Assembly (NCBI GenBank): GCA_964593045.1
Contig: CAZQJQ010000020.1
Span: forward strand, 1-24,249
Direction: 5' to 3'
Source: JAOAHC01 sp964593045
GTDB taxonomy: Bacteria > Bacillota > Clostridia > TANB77 > CAG-465
Length of the DNA: 24,249 nt
The translations under genes and the position numbers were made by a program. The notes beneath the pieces are model-generated. The model did no database searches. It was not told the origin of the DNA and was given only the letters and a program-made list of their open reading frames with translations. This document shows, piece after piece, positions 23,362 to 24,249 of this stretch (within the stretch, counting starts at the first letter, position 1; each line of letters opens with the position of its first letter).

Positions 23362-23428
23362 AAAAAAGCGAGTCAATGAATATATATTACTTAAGGTGAT
23401 ATATATTGAAAAAATGGCTTGCTTTTTT
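23362..23428 (+). promoter_or_regulatory. Nested hairpin enclosing the spoIID ribosome binding site and start
   Basis: AAAAAAGCGAGTCA (23362-23375) pairs along all 14 bases, with two G-U pairs, with TGGCTTGCTTTTTT (23415-23428). Inside it, AATATATAT (23379-23387) pairs perfectly with ATATATATT (23399-23407), leaving AAGGTG in the loop and the TTG start partly in the stem. The outer arm ends in a T6 run, so it may terminate read-through from pilC, control spoIID translation, or both. Confidence 0.6.
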
Positions 23429-24249
23429 ACGCACTTTAATAGTTATATTCTCACTTCTTTCTGTTATATTAATTGTATTCTCAACGAAAATTACAAATAT
23501 GGTAAATAAAAGTAAAGCAGGAGAAAATAGTTCAAATATAACTGAAGAAAAAGAAATTGAGTTAAAAGCTGGGACAACTATAAGGGTAAAAATGACTAAT
23601 ACAAATGAAATAATAGCTATGGATATGAATGACTATTTAAGAGGTGTAGTACCTGCCGAAATGCCACCATCATATAACATGGAAGCATTAAAAGCTCAAG
23701 CTGTCGTTGCAAGAACATATACATATAAAAAGATAGATGCAATGCCTAAAAATTCAGAGTATGATATAACAGATAGTTATCAAATTGATCAAGCATTCTA
23801 TACTAAAGAGAAGCTATTTTCAATATGGCAAAATAAAGGATATGATGAAAATACAATAAATGATTATTGGAATAGAGTAACAGAAGCCGTAATGTCAACA
23901 TCTAATATGGTTATAACATACAATGGAGAATATATAAAAGCATTTTTTCATGCAAGTAGTCCTGAAAAGACAGAAAATGTAGATCAAATATGGGGAGGTG
24001 AAAATTTACCTTATCTTGTTAGTGTAGAAAGCATAGAAGATGAAAACTATACATGGAATACCAGTAAAGTAGAACTTACATATGATGAGTTTGAAAAAAA
24101 AGTTACAGAGAATATAAATAGTATATATAGTATAGAAAATAGAAGTAGTGAAGATATAATAAGTATAGAAAGCTATACAACAAGTGGAAGGGTGAAAACG
24201 GTAAAAATAGGGGATGATAGTGTAAGTGCAGAAAAACTAAGAACTATTT
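23406..24249 (+). CDS. spoIID: Stage II sporulation protein D (SpoIID), truncated by window edge
   Basis: An open frame of 281 codons running off the right end, starting at TTG 23406 with AAGGTGAT just upstream. N-terminal TM (about 6-28) follows a basic MKKW start, then a Lys/Glu-rich linker and the SpoIID domain: DYLRGVVPAEMPPSYNMEAL with the catalytic Glu, KAQAVVARTYTY, and FFHASSPEKTENVDQIWGG followed by PYLVSV. SpoIID is a lytic transglycosylase that works with SpoIIM and SpoIIP to thin septal peptidoglycan so the mother cell can engulf the forespore. The usual HSTSGG is HASSPE here. Some SpoIID-domain proteins are not sporulation-specific, so the role in engulfment is likely but not certain. 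Confidence 0.88.
   Translation, partial: MKKWLAFLRTLIVIFSLLSVILIVFSTKITNMVNKSKAGENSSNITEEKEIELKAGTTIRVKMTNTNEIIAMDMNDYLRGVVPAEMPPSYNMEALKAQAVVARTYTYKKIDAMPKNSEYDITDSYQIDQAFYTKEKLFSIWQNKGYDENTINDYWNRVTEAVMSTSNMVITYNGEYIKAFFHASSPEKTENVDQIWGGENLPYLVSVESIEDENYTWNTSKVELTYDEFEKKVTENINSIYSIENRSSEDIISIESYTTSGRVKTVKIGDDSVSAEKLRTI

Overview
The window is strongly AT-rich DNA from a Gram-positive lineage, most likely an endospore-forming Clostridia-type Bacillota. Support for this: strong AGGAGG-type ribosome binding sites throughout, a Gram-positive LexA/DinR box at recA, a CIRCE element at groESL, an OmpR-type two-component system driving an FtsX-type ABC exporter, class III (KKG) pilins, and a SpoIID homologue at the right edge. 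The species cannot be named from the sequence alone.

Layout. (1) 1-2445, accessory region: a diversity-generating retroelement (DGR) core. Three 15-bp GC-rich tandem repeats lead into a stand-alone MutS-domain-I-like protein (65-529), an Avd four-helix accessory protein (516-890), a DGR reverse transcriptase (871-1888) broken by one extra base exactly at its GxxxSQ motif, and an Asn-codon-rich template repeat (about 1890-2022). A hairpin terminator and a small SSB-like OB-fold protein (2173-2445) follow. No variable repeat or target gene is in the window; it presumably lies to the left or elsewhere. (2) 2446-7255, minus strand: response regulator, histidine kinase, FtsX/MacB-like permease and ABC ATPase, in two transcription units divided by a hairpin, ending at a strong minus-strand terminator. 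(3) 7445-10551: SOS-controlled recA, recX, deoD and scpA, ending in a terminator. (4) 10592-12698: HrcA/CIRCE-controlled groES-groEL. (5) 12912-23304: a type IV pilus operon in the order PilM-PilN fusion, PilO-like, two small membrane proteins, two duplicated major-type pilins, a truncated prepilin-peptidase domain fused to a minor pilin, two more pilin-like proteins, PilB, PilT and PilC. (6) 23406 to the edge: the N-terminal part of SpoIID, whose ribosome binding site and start codon sit inside a nested hairpin.

How the parts work together. The DGR genes would copy the template RNA with adenine mutagenesis into a target gene. Avd is the known RT partner; the MutS-like and SSB-like proteins are candidate nucleic-acid-handling partners. 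The pilus operon holds the assembly ATPase, retraction ATPase, platform protein, alignment proteins and subunits, but no complete prepilin peptidase, so cleavage must be supplied from outside this window.

The most unusual items are the expanded DGR accessory set (MutS-like plus SSB-like), the RT frameshift at its signature motif, and the peptidase-domain/pilin fusion.
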